A DNA stretch of 26,253 nt. Source: Lachnospiraceae bacterium (lineage in GTDB: Bacteria; Bacillota; Clostridia; Lachnospirales; Lachnospiraceae). Each line of letters starts with the position of its first letter. Positions within the stretch are counted from its first letter, which is position 1. The position numbers were made by a program, and so were the translations under genes. The notes under the pieces were generated by a model. It saw nothing but the letters and a program-made list of their open reading frames with translations, had not been told where the DNA came from and ran no database searches. Location: the NCBI GenBank assembly GCA_022798035.1, contig JAAWLS010000002.1, positions 1 through 26,253 on the forward strand, written 5' to 3'. This document shows positions 25,491 through 26,253 of the stretch, piece after piece.

Positions 25491-26253
25491 ATGGGATTTC
25501 GCAACATAAAAATTGAGGGAAATCGAAAGCTTCATATCGAAAATCAGCAGTTGGTGATAGGAAGTGAAGCAAATGTAAAAATTCCTCTGGAAGATATCAA
25601 CAGCATTTTAATTGAAAATCAGTCTGTGACAGTTTCTGCTTATATGCTGCAGAAGTTTGCAGACTTGGGGATTGCGCTGTATGTATGTGATGAAAAACAC
25701 CTTCCTAATGGGGTGCTGCTTCCTATGGTAAAACATAGCCGTCATTATAAATTACTGAAATGTCAGATAGAGGCAGGGAAACCTCTGCAGAAACGTTTGT
25801 GGCAACAGATTGTGGTGCAGAAAATTAAAAATCAATCTCTGTGCCTGAAACTAAATGGCAGGGAAGGAGCAGAGGAGCTTCAGCGCATGTGTAAAGAAGT
25901 GCAGTCCGGGGACAGAACCCATGTGGAGGCTAAGGCGGCGTCTTTCTATTTTCCCAAATTGTATGGACTTGGATTTACTAGGGGAGAAGAGCATATTATC
26001 AATTCGGCCTTGAACTATGGATATGCCATTGTCAGAGGACTGATAGCGCGGAGCCTTGTATGTTACGGTATGGAGCCGTCCATTGGGATTTTTCATCGAA
26101 GTGAGCTGAACAGTTACAATTTGGCAGATGATTTTATCGAACCTTTCCGGCCCATTGTGGACTTGTATGTGGCCTCCAATTTTGATATATCTCAGACGGA
26201 AAATGCTCTGACACCGGAAATAAAACGCGGCCTATATGGAATTGTAAATTATG
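25491..26253 (+). CDS. cas1: CRISPR-associated integrase Cas1, 3'-truncated by the window edge
   Basis: The first 254 codons of Cas1, the integrase subunit that inserts new spacers together with Cas2. Visible marks are an N-terminal beta domain (VIGSEANVKIPLEDINSILI) and the metal-binding residues E146 (HVEAKAASFYF), H202 (IGIFHRSELNSYNLADDF) and acidic residues E217 and D224 (FIEPFRPIVD), as in type II Cas1. Usual length is near 290-300 residues, so only the last part is missing. ATG 25491 follows GGAGGGAG. There is no csn2 or cas4 in view. cas2 and the array are expected just beyond the edge. Confidence 0.96.
   Translation, partial: MGFRNIKIEGNRKLHIENQQLVIGSEANVKIPLEDINSILIENQSVTVSAYMLQKFADLGIALYVCDEKHLPNGVLLPMVKHSRHYKLLKCQIEAGKPLQKRLWQQIVVQKIKNQSLCLKLNGREGAEELQRMCKEVQSGDRTHVEAKAASFYFPKLYGLGFTRGEEHIINSALNYGYAIVRGLIARSLVCYGMEPSIGIFHRSELNSYNLADDFIEPFRPIVDLYVASNFDISQTENALTPEIKRGLYGIVNY

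Noticed and set aside
21656..26253. CRISPR repeat-spacer array in the window
   Set aside because: No regularly spaced repeats of 30-40 bases were found. Only the anti-repeat within the tracrRNA is present.

Overview
The window looks like a chromosomal stretch of an anaerobic Firmicute, most likely a gut Clostridium/Lachnospiraceae-type organism. This is inferred from strong AGGAGG-type ribosome binding sites, near-consensus sigma-A promoters, an NADP-type glutamate dehydrogenase, a clostridial Fe-S ene-reductase, and a compact type II-C CRISPR-Cas system. No database search was possible; family names come from motifs read in the translations.

Left part (1-4343), housekeeping and surface genes. 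It opens inside gdhA (3' two thirds) and its hairpin. Next comes a perfect-consensus promoter whose spacer carries a G9 tract, a short unrecognised gene, an O-antigen ligase/polymerase-like membrane protein (start re-set to 1883), a possible small RNA with its own promoter and terminator, and a broken gtrA-like gene (T7 frameshift plus lost 3' end).

Middle (4318-8860), an inducible catabolic unit. A PucR/CdaR-type regulator on the minus strand is divergent from an Old-Yellow-Enzyme-type Fe-S/FMN/FAD ene-reductase and a short-chain dehydrogenase. The shared intergenic region has a perfect TTGTGCA-N3-TGCACAA palindrome and a third half-site. The unit closes at a strong hairpin terminator.

Right part (8906-26253), a defence island. 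An XRE-type repressor (minus strand) faces a strong promoter with an inverted repeat filling its spacer. This drives a roughly 12-kb tightly packed operon: a 69-aa HTH-like protein, a PAPS-reductase-family protein (SspD-like), a DUF4007 protein (SspB-like), a 1192-aa P-loop ATPase (SspC-like), a cysteine desulfurase (SspA-like) and a DUF262/DUF1524 protein (SspE-like). Together these match the parts list of the SspABCD-SspE DNA phosphorothioation defence system: sulfur is placed in the DNA backbone of the host, and SspE restricts incoming phage DNA. The operon continues into a less familiar tail: a 49-aa helical protein preceded by a 29-bp tandem duplication, a DndD-like SMC/Rad50-type ATPase, and an overlapping 164-aa helical protein.

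Immediately downstream is a type II-C CRISPR-Cas locus. A tracrRNA gene (about 21751-21843) with its own promoter and UUCG-capped terminator shares the CUACAAUAAGG core with the Neisseria meningitidis Cas9 tracrRNA. It is followed by cas9 (all catalytic residues present) and the 5' part of cas1. No CRISPR array lies in the window. It is expected beyond the right edge, with repeats starting near GTTGTAGAAACC.

The best candidates for something undescribed are the DndD-like ATPase/164-aa/49-aa tail on an Ssp operon, the G9 promoter switch, and the duplicated start region ahead of the 49-aa gene.
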